Shown here: one piece after another, positions 18,160-26,942 of the stretch
Position numbering within the stretch: the first letter of the stretch is position 1
Layout: each line of letters opens with the position of its first letter
Source of the DNA: Spirosoma linguale DSM 74
GTDB taxonomy: Bacteria > Bacteroidota > Bacteroidia > Cytophagales > Spirosomataceae
NCBI GenBank assembly: GCA_000024525.1
Contig: CP001769.1
Span: 1,281,001-1,345,000 of the forward strand
Direction of reading: 5' to 3'
DNA length: 64,000 nucleotides
Translations under genes and position numbers: made by a program
Notes under the pieces: model-generated
Databases searched by the model: none
The model's input: the letters and a program-made list of their open reading frames with translations, nothing else
Told to the model about the DNA's origin: nothing

Positions 18160-18239
18160 TGAGTGTAGCATATTCCTTGTAATTTTTTAAAGAAGACACC
18201 ACGCCTAAAAGAAGGGTTGGAAACGGTTCTATTTTTTTC

Positions 18240-18695
18240 TTATTTTTTTACGATCACCCCATCGGCCACAAAGGTCAGGGCTTTTTCCGGCTCGGTAATT
18301 TTTGCGATTTCCTCTTTGGATTTACCGGCGTCCTGAGCGAAGTGACGCAGATCGGCAACAGGTGTCGTTGTGTTTTCGGCGGTACCTTCTACAACAACGG
18401 TCTTTCCAACTATATCTTTCGGAACAAAAAAGCCATAGTCTTTAAAGGTTACGCGCATCGTTTGTCCGTCGCCGGTTTTCACCTTCATCCAGCAGCCCTT
18501 CACTTTACAAACGGACTCGACAGTGCCTTCGACTTTAGCGGGCATTTCTTTTTTGTCGGCCATTTTTGTGGCTAATTCCGTGGCTGGCAGGGCACCTGAT
18601 GCCGTGATTTTTTTGCCGTGATAGCTATTCTCCGTTTGTGCAAATACACCAAACGAGACGGCAACGAGTAGACTGGTGAGCAGGATGGTCTTCAT
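18240..18695 (-). CDS. Exported DUF4920 domain protein
   Basis: 151 aa with signal peptide MKTILLTSLLVAVSFGVFAQ. The mature sequence matches DUF4920, a small beta-barrel-like domain common in Bacteroidota: KVEGTVESVCKVKGCWMKVKTGDGQTMRVTFKDYGFFVPKDIVGKTVVVEG (the CxxxGCWM cysteine pair near residue 63-69 is the family mark). The acidic/lysine tail KSKEEIAKITEPEKALTFVADGVIVKK is also typical. The cysteine pair suggests metal or redox binding, but no function is established. Lies between the small lipoprotein gene and, divergently, the M13 peptidase. Confidence 0.88.
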   Translation of the reverse strand: MKTILLTSLLVAVSFGVFAQTENSYHGKKITASGALPATELATKMADKKEMPAKVEGTVESVCKVKGCWMKVKTGDGQTMRVTFKDYGFFVPKDIVGKTVVVEGTAENTTTPVADLRHFAQDAGKSKEEIAKITEPEKALTFVADGVIVKK

Positions 18696-18821
18696 GATTT
18701 ACTTGTTGGTTTCGAGTGTATTGTTGATAACCGTATTTACGTTGATGAGTCAAGTCGACCTGTACGATATGGTTATATTTACACTCAAAATTACCAAATC
18801 CACTGCATTTACAAACCCCGT

Positions 18822-20861
18822 ATGAACCTCATTCCAAAAATTCTGTTTACGGCGCTCTCGGTAGTCGCCGTAGCCGCCTGCCAGCAAAAAGAAGAAACTA
18901 CTACCCGAACGTCGTTTTTCGATAAATCAGGGATGGACACAACCGTGAGCCCCGGCGATGACTTTTTTACCTATGCCAATGGCAAGTGGGTTAAGGAGAC
19001 GAAAATCCCCGACGACCAGACCGGTTGGGGTTCCTTCAATACACTCTACGAAGAGAATCTACAAAAGACCAAGACTATTCTTATCGAAGCGTCTGCATCG
19101 AATGCCAAAGCGGGTAGCATCGAGCAGAAAGTGGGTGATTTTTATGCCAGCGGTCTGGATACAACAACAATTGATAAACTAGGCTACGAGCCGCTGAAAG
19201 CCGAACTGGCCAAAATTGAAGCGATTAAAGATTATAAAGAGGCATTGAACTACCTGGCTGCCAGTCCAGGCAATCCGGGTGGTAAGTTCATTGGCTATTA
19301 CGTTGGTGCCGATGACCGGCAGAGTACTATCAACCGAATAAACTTCGGTCAGGCAGGGCTTAGTTTACCGGAAAAGGACTACTACACCAAGACGGATGAG
19401 TCGACAAAGAAGATTCGGGCGGCCTTTCTCAACTACGCGGCTAAATTATTTACGCTTGTGGGGGTAGACTCTCTTTCCGCCAAAACGAAAGCCAATACAA
19501 TCCTAGCCTTCGAAACGGCCCTCGCCCAATCGCACAAGGAACAGGCCGATTTGCGTGATCCGGTGGCGAATTACAACAAATTTGCCGTTGCCGATCTCAC
19601 AAAGCAGATGCCTAACCTCAACTGGCGGGCGTTGCTGAACACCATGAAACTGAACAGCGTCGACTCGGTGCTAATGGGCCAACCCGGCTATTACAAGGCG
19701 CTGGATAAAGTCCTGCCAACGGTGCCCATTAGTGAACTGAAAGATAAACTGGTTTTTGACCTGCTGGATGAAAATGCCAGACTGTTAAGTGAGCCCTTTG
19801 AAAAGGCCCGGTATGAGTTTTATGGCCGAACGCTCTATGGTCAACCCAAACAGGCGGACCGCTGGAAACGCGTTACTCAATATGTCGACCGTGGGTTAGG
19901 CGAAGCGCTGGGGCAGTTATGGGTGAAAAAATACTTCCCGGCCGAAGCTAAAGAACGGATGCTTACGCTGGTGAACAACCTGCAAAAAGTATATCGGGAG
20001 CGGATTGAAAAGCTGGACTGGATGGCACCGGAAACCAAAAAGGTGGCTTTGATTAAACTAGACCGGTTTGTAAAGAAGATCGGCTACCCCGATAAGTGGA
20101 AAGATTACTCTGATGTGACCATAAAGCGGGACGATTTCTATGGCAACGTTCAGCAAACGTACATCCATCACGTAAAGGAAGATTTTGCCAAGATCAACAA
20201 ACCTGTCGACCGGGCCGAGTGGATGATGACACCGCCAACGGTGAATGCCTATGCCAATCCCACAAACAACGAAATCGTTTTTCCGGCGGGTATCCTGCAA
20301 TTTCCCTTCTTCGATAAAGACGCCGACGATGCAATAAACTACGGCGCCATTGGCATGGTGATCGGCCATGAAATGACCCACCTCTTCGACGATCAGGGTC
20401 GCCAGTACGATGCTAACGGTAACCTGCGCGATTGGTGGACCAAGGCCGATGCTGAGCGATTCAATACCAAAACGCAGGCCGTTGTCAATCAATATAACAA
20501 CTTTACGGTGCTGGATAATTTGCACCTGAACGGTCGCCTAACGCTGGGCGAAAACCTCGCCGATCTGGGCGGTATTACGCTGGCTTACCAGGCGTTCAAG
20601 CTAACCAAGCAAGGCCAGGGCAACGAGAAAATCGACGGTTTTACCCCCGACCAGCGGTTCTTTCTGGGCTTCGCGCAAGTTTGGCGTACCAAAGTCCGTG
20701 ACGAATCTCTGCGCGTCCGGGTGGCTACGGACCCCCATTCGCCGGACAAGTTTCGGGTGAATGGGCCGCTTACCAACTTCGCCCCGTTTTACGCGGCTTT
20801 CAACGTGAAGCCGGGACAAAAGCTGTATAAACCGGAAGTGCAGCAGGCTAAGGTTTGGTGA
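18822..20861 (+). CDS. M13 family zinc metallopeptidase lipoprotein (neprilysin/PepO-like)
   Basis: Zinc endopeptidase of the neprilysin family, probably cleaving oligopeptides in the periplasm or at the cell surface. 679 aa, the family's usual length. Lipoprotein signal with lipobox VAAC near residue 20. The large N-terminal helical domain begins DTTVSPGDDFFTYANGKWVKET. The catalytic domain has the substrate-binding block VNAYANPTNNEIVFPAGIL, the zinc motif HEMTH at 516-520, DDQGRQYDANGNLRDWW, and ENLADLGGITLAYQAF holding the third zinc ligand Glu and Asp. The C-terminal DPHSPDKFRVNGPLTNFAPFYAAF is the family's conserved tail. Convergent with the radical-SAM gene across a perfect 32-base-pair hairpin. 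Confidence 0.95.
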   Translation: MNLIPKILFTALSVVAVAACQQKEETTTRTSFFDKSGMDTTVSPGDDFFTYANGKWVKETKIPDDQTGWGSFNTLYEENLQKTKTILIEASASNAKAGSIEQKVGDFYASGLDTTTIDKLGYEPLKAELAKIEAIKDYKEALNYLAASPGNPGGKFIGYYVGADDRQSTINRINFGQAGLSLPEKDYYTKTDESTKKIRAAFLNYAAKLFTLVGVDSLSAKTKANTILAFETALAQSHKEQADLRDPVANYNKFAVADLTKQMPNLNWRALLNTMKLNSVDSVLMGQPGYYKALDKVLPTVPISELKDKLVFDLLDENARLLSEPFEKARYEFYGRTLYGQPKQADRWKRVTQYVDRGLGEALGQLWVKKYFPAEAKERMLTLVNNLQKVYRERIEKLDWMAPETKKVALIKLDRFVKKIGYPDKWKDYSDVTIKRDDFYGNVQQTYIHHVKEDFAKINKPVDRAEWMMTPPTVNAYANPTNNEIVFPAGILQFPFFDKDADDAINYGAIGMVIGHEMTHLFDDQGRQYDANGNLRDWWTKADAERFNTKTQAVVNQYNNFTVLDNLHLNGRLTLGENLADLGGITLAYQAFKLTKQGQGNEKIDGFTPDQRFFLGFAQVWRTKVRDESLRVRVATDPHSPDKFRVNGPLTNFAPFYAAFNVKPGQKLYKPEVQQAKVW

Positions 20862-20865
20862 GGAT

Positions 20866-20932
20866 GTTGACAGCGTTGGGTTTTAAACGCCATATCTCAA
20901 AGATATGGCGTTTAAAACCCAACGCTGTCAAC
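20866..20932. terminator. Perfect 32-bp hairpin between convergent genes
   Basis: Arms 20866-20897 and 20901-20932 are exactly complementary with a loop of only three bases (CAA). It starts five bases after the M13 stop and ends nine before the stop of the radical-SAM gene. Likely a bidirectional terminator, but the stem is much longer than termination needs and there is no clear T-run. Confidence 0.75.
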
Positions 20933-20940
20933 CCTGGAAA

Positions 20941-22152
20941 TCAGGTCCAGTACAGAATTGGGGCCTTGGGGAAACGCTTCGTCCATTCGGCATAGAAAAA
21001 GGCTTTCATTTCCCTCATCTCGTCGGGCCGGTACACGTACTTGGTGCCCCCGAATTTGTTACGCTTTTCCGAACGCGTTGCTTCATCCATATCGAGCGAG
21101 GTATTCGGATACCACTGCAACAAAATGTCTTTAGAGCCGGGAGTGAAGCGATGGCTGATGAACTCGACATTCATATCGACCGCTTCGCCACCCTGCGCAA
21201 AGTCCAGGACTTCGGCCATGCGGTCGAGTAGAGCGGTGTAGTGTTCGCGCCAGGCGGGAATGGGCATGATGGGCGCAATGACCAACCCAATGGGGTAGCC
21301 ACCACCACCCAGTTCTTTCGACATCGCCAGCTTGCGAATACCCTGCAGCCGGGCTTCAACAGAAGCTGTGCCGCCTTCGAGACGACGGGCAATTGCGTCG
21401 GCGTTGAGGCTGACCCGGGCGCGGGTGTGGCCGTTGTGTGGCAGGTTCAGTAGACTATCAACCTGGTCGTATTTCGTTACAAAACGCAATTCCGCCATCT
21501 CCCGCGTGCCGTAATACCGGATGCACTCCGCCATGCTTCCCGTCAGGTGCTCGATCCCCAAAACATCGGTATAGCAACTCACCTCGAAGGTTGTAGGGCG
21601 ATTCGCACCATCCTGACCGGTGGTAGACCCCTGCCAGGTTCGATTGGGGGGGTAGGTGCCCTCGTAGGTGGCCGTATGGGCAAGCATTTTAGGGAGGTTA
21701 GCGTAGGCCCGCACAACCGGCGGCCCGGACAGGCTACCGGCCAGATAACAATACTGGCAATGCGCCGGACAACCTTCGGCCAGATTCATCTGCCAATCTG
21801 CGGAGGGAGGAATGGGCTGGAGCTTGAAGGCGCCGGGAGGAGCATTGACGATGGCCAGTGTGTTCTTGGCATTTCGGTACGTCTCACGTTCGTCGGCACC
21901 CCGCAAGCCTGTAATGCGGTTATTTTTGGAAATTTCAATGGGCAGATCAAGCGCTGAAATACGCTCGTACATCGCCTGGCCAAAGGGTTCGTTAAGGGCG
22001 TCGGCGGTGAAAATAACCCGCTTCGGCATCCATAGCCGGGCCGATTTTGTCAGCGGTTCAGGAGTTGATTTTTGTACGGGTGTTGCAGTTAGCTCAGGTA
22101 TCATAACGGAGTAGAAAGGGTAAGATGGAGCGTTTTGAACAGGCTTATCCAT
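20941..22152 (-). CDS. Spore photoproduct lyase family radical SAM protein
   Basis: Radical SAM enzyme of 403 aa. The cluster motif CPAHCQYC (C128, C132, C135; CX3CX2C) binds the 4Fe-4S centre. Following blocks match spore photoproduct lyase: FEVSCYTDVLGIEHLTGSM (C193 where the family has its hydrogen-donor cysteine), RFVTKYDQVDSLL, RARVSLNADAIARRLEGGTASVEARL, PIGLVIAPIMPI and EFISHRFTPGSKDILLQWYPN. The family enzyme repairs the UV-made spore photoproduct, a thymine dimer, in Bacillus spores. About 100 extra N-terminal residues precede the core. The host does not look like a spore former, so the substrate is uncertain: DNA photoproduct or something else. Not in an operon; DinB-like gene divergent 173 bases away. 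Confidence 0.88.
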   Translation of the reverse strand: MDKPVQNAPSYPFYSVMIPELTATPVQKSTPEPLTKSARLWMPKRVIFTADALNEPFGQAMYERISALDLPIEISKNNRITGLRGADERETYRNAKNTLAIVNAPPGAFKLQPIPPSADWQMNLAEGCPAHCQYCYLAGSLSGPPVVRAYANLPKMLAHTATYEGTYPPNRTWQGSTTGQDGANRPTTFEVSCYTDVLGIEHLTGSMAECIRYYGTREMAELRFVTKYDQVDSLLNLPHNGHTRARVSLNADAIARRLEGGTASVEARLQGIRKLAMSKELGGGGYPIGLVIAPIMPIPAWREHYTALLDRMAEVLDFAQGGEAVDMNVEFISHRFTPGSKDILLQWYPNTSLDMDEATRSEKRNKFGGTKYVYRPDEMREMKAFFYAEWTKRFPKAPILYWT

Positions 22153-22325
22153 CTGTATCTATAACACATAATTGAGTCGTATGAATCCCTGATAAGTGAA
22201 TTAGTTTATGGTATATATAATTGATTTTCAATATGTTGTCTGGTGTATTTTGTTTTTTTAGTTAGAGTGGTATCGCGATGGCGTACCGTTTGGGGTGGGT
22301 GATGTTGAAACAAGTAGTTAACCGT

Positions 22326-22844
22326 ATGAAAGCACAGGAAATCAATATTCAGAACCAGTTGCGCGGGGATTGTGCAGCATTTATAAAATGGGCAGACACC
22401 TTATCTGACGAGCGGTTTATGGCACAGGTAGATAGGAAATGGTCTGTGGCCGAGGTCATGCAGCATCTGTATCTGTCGGCTCGTCCGGTAGCCCGGTTGC
22501 TGGTTGGGCCGCGTGACGTACTAAACCAGTGGGGAAAGCCGGAAGTGCCGGTCAGAGGCTACGACGAAGTTGCGCAGGCATACAAAAATATTCTGGCTAC
22601 CGGTGTGAAAGCGCCCGCAGGCATGTCGCCCCGCCCGGAAGATACACAAATCGGACGTAGCGACATGGTGAAGCGATTTGAAGGTATTTATGATGACCTG
22701 ATTAGTGCCGTAGAAGTTTGGCCGCTACACGAACTGGATGAATACTGCATTCCTCACCCCGTGCTCGGCAAACTATCCGTTCGTGAAATGCTTTATTTCA
22801 CGAGTATACACACGCAGCACCATCTGGGGTTGGTAAAGCTGTAG
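22326..22844 (+). CDS. DinB-superfamily protein
   Basis: 172 aa four-helix-bundle protein of the DinB/YfiT-like group, some of which are metal-dependent thiol transferases or hydrolases. Two metal-ligand blocks are visible: WSVAEVMQHLYLS (first His, near residue 43) and SIHTQHHLGLVKL at the C-terminus (HxxHH type). ATG 22326 (MKAQEINIQNQL) chosen; earlier starts at 22278 and 22308 add a poorly conserved stretch. The last five codons lie inside the left arm of a 54-base inverted repeat. Divergent from the radical-SAM gene. Despite the family name there is no evidence of DNA damage induction; function unknown. Confidence 0.8.
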   Translation: MKAQEINIQNQLRGDCAAFIKWADTLSDERFMAQVDRKWSVAEVMQHLYLSARPVARLLVGPRDVLNQWGKPEVPVRGYDEVAQAYKNILATGVKAPAGMSPRPEDTQIGRSDMVKRFEGIYDDLISAVEVWPLHELDEYCIPHPVLGKLSVREMLYFTSIHTQHHLGLVKL

Positions 22845-22956
22845 TGCCGACCGTCGATGCGTCGAACCGTCCCGGTCGGGTGTATATGACGTTACTGGTG
22901 TCACACCCGGCCGGGACGGTTCGACGCATCGACGGTCGGCACTACAGCTTTACCAA
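22830..22956. repeat. Near-perfect 54-bp inverted repeat spanning two stop codons
   Basis: Arms 22830-22883 and 22903-22956 pair with a single mismatch that would be a G-U pair in RNA; the spacer is 19 bases. The left arm includes the last five DinB codons and its stop; the right arm includes the glucarate dehydratase stop. Both arms hold CTGTAGTGCCGACC, also present at 8377-8390 on the minus strand. Possible two-way terminator, transcript stabiliser or mobile palindrome; no transposase or clear target-site duplication is seen. Confidence 0.9.
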
Positions 22957-24254
22957 CGCACCGACTGAAATTTCCAGCCGGGTTGTACTTTCTGCATTTC
23001 GATTTCATCATCCCGTTTTGTGAGCCCGCAAGTCAGGTAATTCTGGTGTAGTCGGGCCAGAGCTTCGCGGTCAAGCTCGACGCCCAGGCCTGGCTCCTGG
23101 GGTACAAGCACAGCCCCTTCTTCGAACGTAAATCGACCGGCGGTGATAATTTCATCGGACTGCCAGGGGTAATGCGTGTCGAGTGCATAGGGCACCTGGG
23201 GGAGAGCCGCACCGAGGTGAACCATCGCGGCCAGCGAAATACCCAGATGGCTGTTGGAGTGCATCGACAGGCCACGTCCGAACGTTTCGCAAATACCCGA
23301 AAGCGTCATGGACGCCCGAAGGCCACCCCAGAAATGGTGATCGCTCAGAATAATATCTTCAGAGCCGACGGCGATACTGGCGGGAATATCCTCGAACGAG
23401 GTTGTACACATATTCGTTGCCAGTGGCGTTTTTATCGCTTTTCGGACTTCCGCCATGTTTTTCTGACCCCGTACCGGGTCTTCGAGGTATTCGAGAATCG
23501 GCTCCATCTGGCGTCCGTGTTTGATAGCGGTCTCAACGGTCCAAAGGGCGTTGGGGTCCACCCGCAAGGGAACGTCCGGGCCAAAAGCCTCATACAGAGC
23601 AAACATTGCGTCGACCTCCTGCTGTGGTTCGAATACCCCGCCTTTCAGTTTGATGGACTGGAATCCGAACTCGGCGCACATCGCTTTGGCCTGCGCCACA
23701 ATTTCGGTGGGGTTCAGGGCGCTGGCTTGTCGGGCGGCTGCCCATCCCTGCGCGGCCGGGTCCGTACCAAACGCCAGTGGCCCGCCAGCGCCTTCGTATT
23801 TGTAGAACAGATAAGCCGAAAAAGGAACCCGATCCCGCATTTTCCCGCCCAGCAAATCCACAACCGGACGGCCCGTAACTTTCCCGATAATATCGAGACA
23901 GGCCACTTCAATCGCGCTGAAAATGTGCACCAGTTTCCGCTGGTCCCAGGGGGCTTCCCCACGTTGGGCGGCACTCTCCGTTCCAAACCGGTTGACAAGC
24001 ACCTGCCTGATTTCGTTGAGTTGAAACACATCCCGGCCAATGAGCAACTCTCTGGATTCGTTCAGGGAGGCATCAATGGCGGCAGTACCCGGTATCTCGC
24101 TGATCCCCGAAATGTTATCGTCCGTAATAATCTCGACAATGGTTCGCAGGGCATAGGGGGCGTGCAGCCCGGCCGCGTTCAATAGAGGAGGGTCGACAAT
24201 GGCAATGGGGGTAATGATAATCTGGTTAATTCTGGGACCCGTTCTGGTATTCAT
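22950..24254 (-). CDS. gudD: Glucarate dehydratase
   Basis: Enolase-superfamily enzyme converting D-glucarate (and L-idarate) to 5-keto-4-deoxyglucarate. 434 aa, near E. coli GudD (446). Catalytic blocks in order: SIKLKGG (paired Lys), RVDPNALW (metal Asp and Asn), EYLEDPVRG (metal Glu), ATNMCTT (metal Asn), ILSDHHFWGG (Asp of the His-Asp dyad) and MHSNSHLGISLAAM (the His). The N-terminal capping domain carries PHAPYALRTIVEI-like sequence and ISEIPG. Last gene of a minus-strand operon with the UxuA-like gene (15 bases), GntP permease and aldolase. Its 3' end lies in a large palindrome. Confidence 0.95.
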   Translation of the reverse strand: MNTRTGPRINQIIITPIAIVDPPLLNAAGLHAPYALRTIVEIITDDNISGISEIPGTAAIDASLNESRELLIGRDVFQLNEIRQVLVNRFGTESAAQRGEAPWDQRKLVHIFSAIEVACLDIIGKVTGRPVVDLLGGKMRDRVPFSAYLFYKYEGAGGPLAFGTDPAAQGWAAARQASALNPTEIVAQAKAMCAEFGFQSIKLKGGVFEPQQEVDAMFALYEAFGPDVPLRVDPNALWTVETAIKHGRQMEPILEYLEDPVRGQKNMAEVRKAIKTPLATNMCTTSFEDIPASIAVGSEDIILSDHHFWGGLRASMTLSGICETFGRGLSMHSNSHLGISLAAMVHLGAALPQVPYALDTHYPWQSDEIITAGRFTFEEGAVLVPQEPGLGVELDREALARLHQNYLTCGLTKRDDEIEMQKVQPGWKFQSVRW

Positions 24255-24269
24255 TTTTTGAGTAACGCG

Positions 24270-25397
24270 TTAGATTGCTTCGTCGGTGACGGTTTGTAAA
24301 AGCCCTTTGATGTAGCCGTAACAGAAGGAGAAAGCCTGTAAATCGGCGGCTGCGTCGGCGTGGTGCGGCACGTGGTCGGGCATGACCATGCCGGAGTAGC
24401 CCACATCGCGCAGGGCACGAACAACGTGCAGGAAATTCATGTCGCCGTTATCGGGGTAAACCTCCTGAAAGTTATTCCAGCCGCCCTTGATGTTCCGCAA
24501 ATGAACGTTGAAAATCTGATTTCGCTCGCCCACCCATTTAATGATCGGCATAATTTCGGTTTTCGGGTCTTTCAGCCCTTCGGCAATGGAGCCGATGCAG
24601 AAATTGAAGCCGTGGTACTCGCTGTCGTACAGCTTCGCAAACCGCTGAATCCCTTTGAATACGTCGGGGCTGTTCCATCGGCTAATGCCCCGGTAGCCAA
24701 TGGGCGTTGGCGGATCGGCAATGTGGTTGGCAAGCTTGACCTTGTATTCTTTGGCTACCGGCAGAAGGCGGTCCAGGAGGTAGGTGATGCGCTCGAACAT
24801 CTGCTCGATGGATACGTCACCGGCTACGGTTTTGGGTGCATTTTGCTTCAGGGCTTCTTCGTAATTCCAGGTGCTATAAATGGCATTACCCCGCTTTGGG
24901 TCGACCGTTTTGCCCGTGCGTAGTACCGGTAGTATGGTGGTATTGTAATTTAATACCTTGATGCCCGTCTTTCCGGCCACCTGAATCATCTGCTGGAGAA
25001 TCTCGATTTCACGATCCCGCTCGGGGCTTTTGCCCAGCATAATGTTGGGGTACTCGGCCTTGTCGATGCCCGAAGAAGCCAGTGGAAAATGATAGGCGTC
25101 GAGGCTGATGCCGTATTTCTCGCAGGCGTCCCGCTTCCGCATAGAATCATCGAGGTCCCAGCCTTTTCCGGCAATGGTTTTGGGTGCCCCGCCGTCGATG
25201 TTAAATACTCCATGGCGGGCTTTGAACTCCAGATTTTCGATGGTCGTACCGCCTGACTGGCAGCCTACTTTCATCAAGACCTTCTTTGGACGTTCTGTTT
25301 TTTGACCCACATGCCCAGCCGTTACCGACTCGGCACCGAATGTGGCAGCGCCCACAGAACCAGCCGTCAGGGTTTTAATAAAGCTTTTACGTTTCAT
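24270..25397 (-). CDS. Tat-signal UxuA-like TIM-barrel protein (mannonate dehydratase-like)
   Basis: 375 aa. The N-terminus MKRKSFIKTLTAGSVGAATFGAE is a Bacteroidota-style exported (Tat-like) leader; an upstream GTG/TTG-type extension to 25466 is not needed. The body resembles UxuA and xylose-isomerase-like barrels: LANHIADPPTPIGYRGISRW replaces the [10 protein letters not shown] of the genuine uxuA at 12690; NFCIGSIAEG parallels [25 protein letters not shown] parallels [21 protein letters not shown] parallels [11 protein letters not shown]. Several ligand positions are kept but spacing and neighbours differ, so this is a paralogue with perhaps another acid-sugar substrate. Sits in the glucarate operon between the permease and gudD. 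An exported dehydratase would act before uptake; activity unproven. Confidence 0.78.
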   Translation of the reverse strand: MKRKSFIKTLTAGSVGAATFGAESVTAGHVGQKTERPKKVLMKVGCQSGGTTIENLEFKARHGVFNIDGGAPKTIAGKGWDLDDSMRKRDACEKYGISLDAYHFPLASSGIDKAEYPNIMLGKSPERDREIEILQQMIQVAGKTGIKVLNYNTTILPVLRTGKTVDPKRGNAIYSTWNYEEALKQNAPKTVAGDVSIEQMFERITYLLDRLLPVAKEYKVKLANHIADPPTPIGYRGISRWNSPDVFKGIQRFAKLYDSEYHGFNFCIGSIAEGLKDPKTEIMPIIKWVGERNQIFNVHLRNIKGGWNNFQEVYPDNGDMNFLHVVRALRDVGYSGMVMPDHVPHHADAAADLQAFSFCYGYIKGLLQTVTDEAI

Positions 25398-25462
25398 TGG
25401 CGTAAACAGGTTTAGGGTGACTTGCACAAGAGAAGTATGCGTACGGCGGGGCAAGGCGTTTG

Positions 25463-26908
25463 TCAAACCAGCGGAAACAACTGAGCACCAATCATAATAA
25501 TGAAGAGGCCGGTTAGCCCCATGACCACCAGCAGGGGTGAAATGGTTTTCAGGGCTTCCTGCTCCGTTAAGTTGCTGAGTTTACAGATGATCCAGAATCC
25601 GGCGTCGTTCATCCACGGCACTAGTTTTGAGCCGCAGCCAATGGCCAGACCGAGGTAGAGCGGATGAAATTCGAGGTTCGCATTACCCGCCATTCCCGAT
25701 AAAATGCCTGATGTCGTGATTAGGGCTACTGTAGCCGATCCCTGCGCCGTCCGGACAACGGCAGCAATAAAAAACGCCATCGGAATCAGGGCCATTTGAT
25801 ACTCTTTGGTCATGTCGGCGATGCGGGCGCTGATGCCCGTTTGCTGGAGCATACCGCCAAAAGCACCCCCCGCAGCCGTAATCAGGATGATACCGCCCCC
25901 GCTCAACAGCGCAGCCTGAACAAACGGAGATAGCCCTTCTTTGCTCCCTTTTTTCTCTCGGGCCAGCACAAGCAGGGCAGCAATGCCACCGGCTACAATG
26001 GCGATATTCTTATCCCCGAAAAATTTGATCAGATTCACCAGTTTCACTCCCACAGGCGAGGTCGTCAGCGGGGTACCGGGCGTTGCCATCGCGGTGAGGG
26101 CTGTATCGGCACAGATGAATATGAGTGGAATCAATACCGGCAAAAGTGACAGGCTTAATCCCGGTAAATGCATGGTTTCTTTCGCCGAAATGGCTTCGAT
26201 ATCGACCAGCCGGGCATCCAGCGAATCCCGCAAAGGAATGGGCCATTTTTTGTTCGCCCAAAGGGCAAAGAAATACCCGGCCGTAATGGTGAAAAGCCCA
26301 ACGATGGTGCCGCCAACCATCATCATGCCAATGGGAATGTGCATTTCGCCGACCAGAAATAACGGCCCCGGTGCGGGTGGCACCAGCGAGTTGGCCATAG
26401 CGGCACCGGCCATGACACAGAGAACGAGTAACAGATAATTTTTGCCAATCCGCAGGGTCATGGCTTTGGCCAGCGGCATCATCAGGAAAATAACGGTGTC
26501 GAAAAAGACCGGTATTCCCAGGAAGAAACTGCTCACCAGAAATGCAACGGGCGCTTTCTCGATGCCCGTGAGCCGAAGTACCGAGCGGATGATTCGTTCG
26601 GCGGCACCGCTCTCCAGCATGCATTTGCCAATGATCGCGGCCATGGCAATGAGAATGCCTATTTTACCGCAGGTGTTGCCAAACTCGGTGGCGATGCGCT
26701 CGCCGATGCCTTTCTTAGACAGGGCCAGCGCAGCAGCTGGAGCGGTTCCTTTGGCTAGTGCAAACTGTTCGATGGCGGAAGCTGGGGTTAGAAACGCCAC
26801 GACGAAAGCACCGAGCAACAGCGCCAGAAACGGGTGAAGCTTCAGGCCAATGATGCCGCCAACGACAATGATCACGCCCAGAGCCAGGATAAGTAAAGGG
26901 TCAGTCAT
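25463..26908 (-). CDS. GntP-family sugar-acid permease
   Basis: Gluconate:H+ symporter family membrane protein, 481 aa, slightly longer than the usual 440-450. Many hydrophobic helices. Landmarks: LHPFLALLLGAFVVAFLTP, FGNTCGKIGILIAMAAIIGKCMLESGAAERII, FFLGIPVFFDTVIFLMMPL (family signature), GAAMANSLVPPAPGPLFLV, and near the C-terminus VRTAQGSATVALITTSGI and LVPWMNDAGFWIICKLSNL. Family members import gluconate, fructuronate, glycerate or glucarate-like acids. The position between the 2-dehydro-3-deoxyglucarate aldolase-like gene and gudD makes glucarate, galactarate or a related acid the likely cargo. Thirty-four bases separate it from the upstream aldolase gene. Confidence 0.9.
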   Translation of the reverse strand: MTDPLLILALGVIIVVGGIIGLKLHPFLALLLGAFVVAFLTPASAIEQFALAKGTAPAAALALSKKGIGERIATEFGNTCGKIGILIAMAAIIGKCMLESGAAERIIRSVLRLTGIEKAPVAFLVSSFFLGIPVFFDTVIFLMMPLAKAMTLRIGKNYLLLVLCVMAGAAMANSLVPPAPGPLFLVGEMHIPIGMMMVGGTIVGLFTITAGYFFALWANKKWPIPLRDSLDARLVDIEAISAKETMHLPGLSLSLLPVLIPLIFICADTALTAMATPGTPLTTSPVGVKLVNLIKFFGDKNIAIVAGGIAALLVLAREKKGSKEGLSPFVQAALLSGGGIILITAAGGAFGGMLQQTGISARIADMTKEYQMALIPMAFFIAAVVRTAQGSATVALITTSGILSGMAGNANLEFHPLYLGLAIGCGSKLVPWMNDAGFWIICKLSNLTEQEALKTISPLLVVMGLTGLFIIMIGAQLFPLV

Positions 26909-26942
26909 TCAGGAAAAGGTAAATGGTAGGTCATACTAATGC

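Noticed and set aside
22830..22956. Large inverted repeat considered as a complete insertion sequence
   Set aside because: Only 19 bases lie between the arms, so no transposase can be encoded; no target-site duplication is seen.
23172..24185. Plus-strand open frame of 337 codons opposite gudD
   Set aside because: Antisense to glucarate dehydratase, whose catalytic residues are all present; the frame has no recognisable domain.
26010..26624. Minus-strand frame of 204 codons within the GntP permease
   Set aside because: Overlaps the permease in another frame on the same strand; His- and Arg-rich with no membrane helices or motif.
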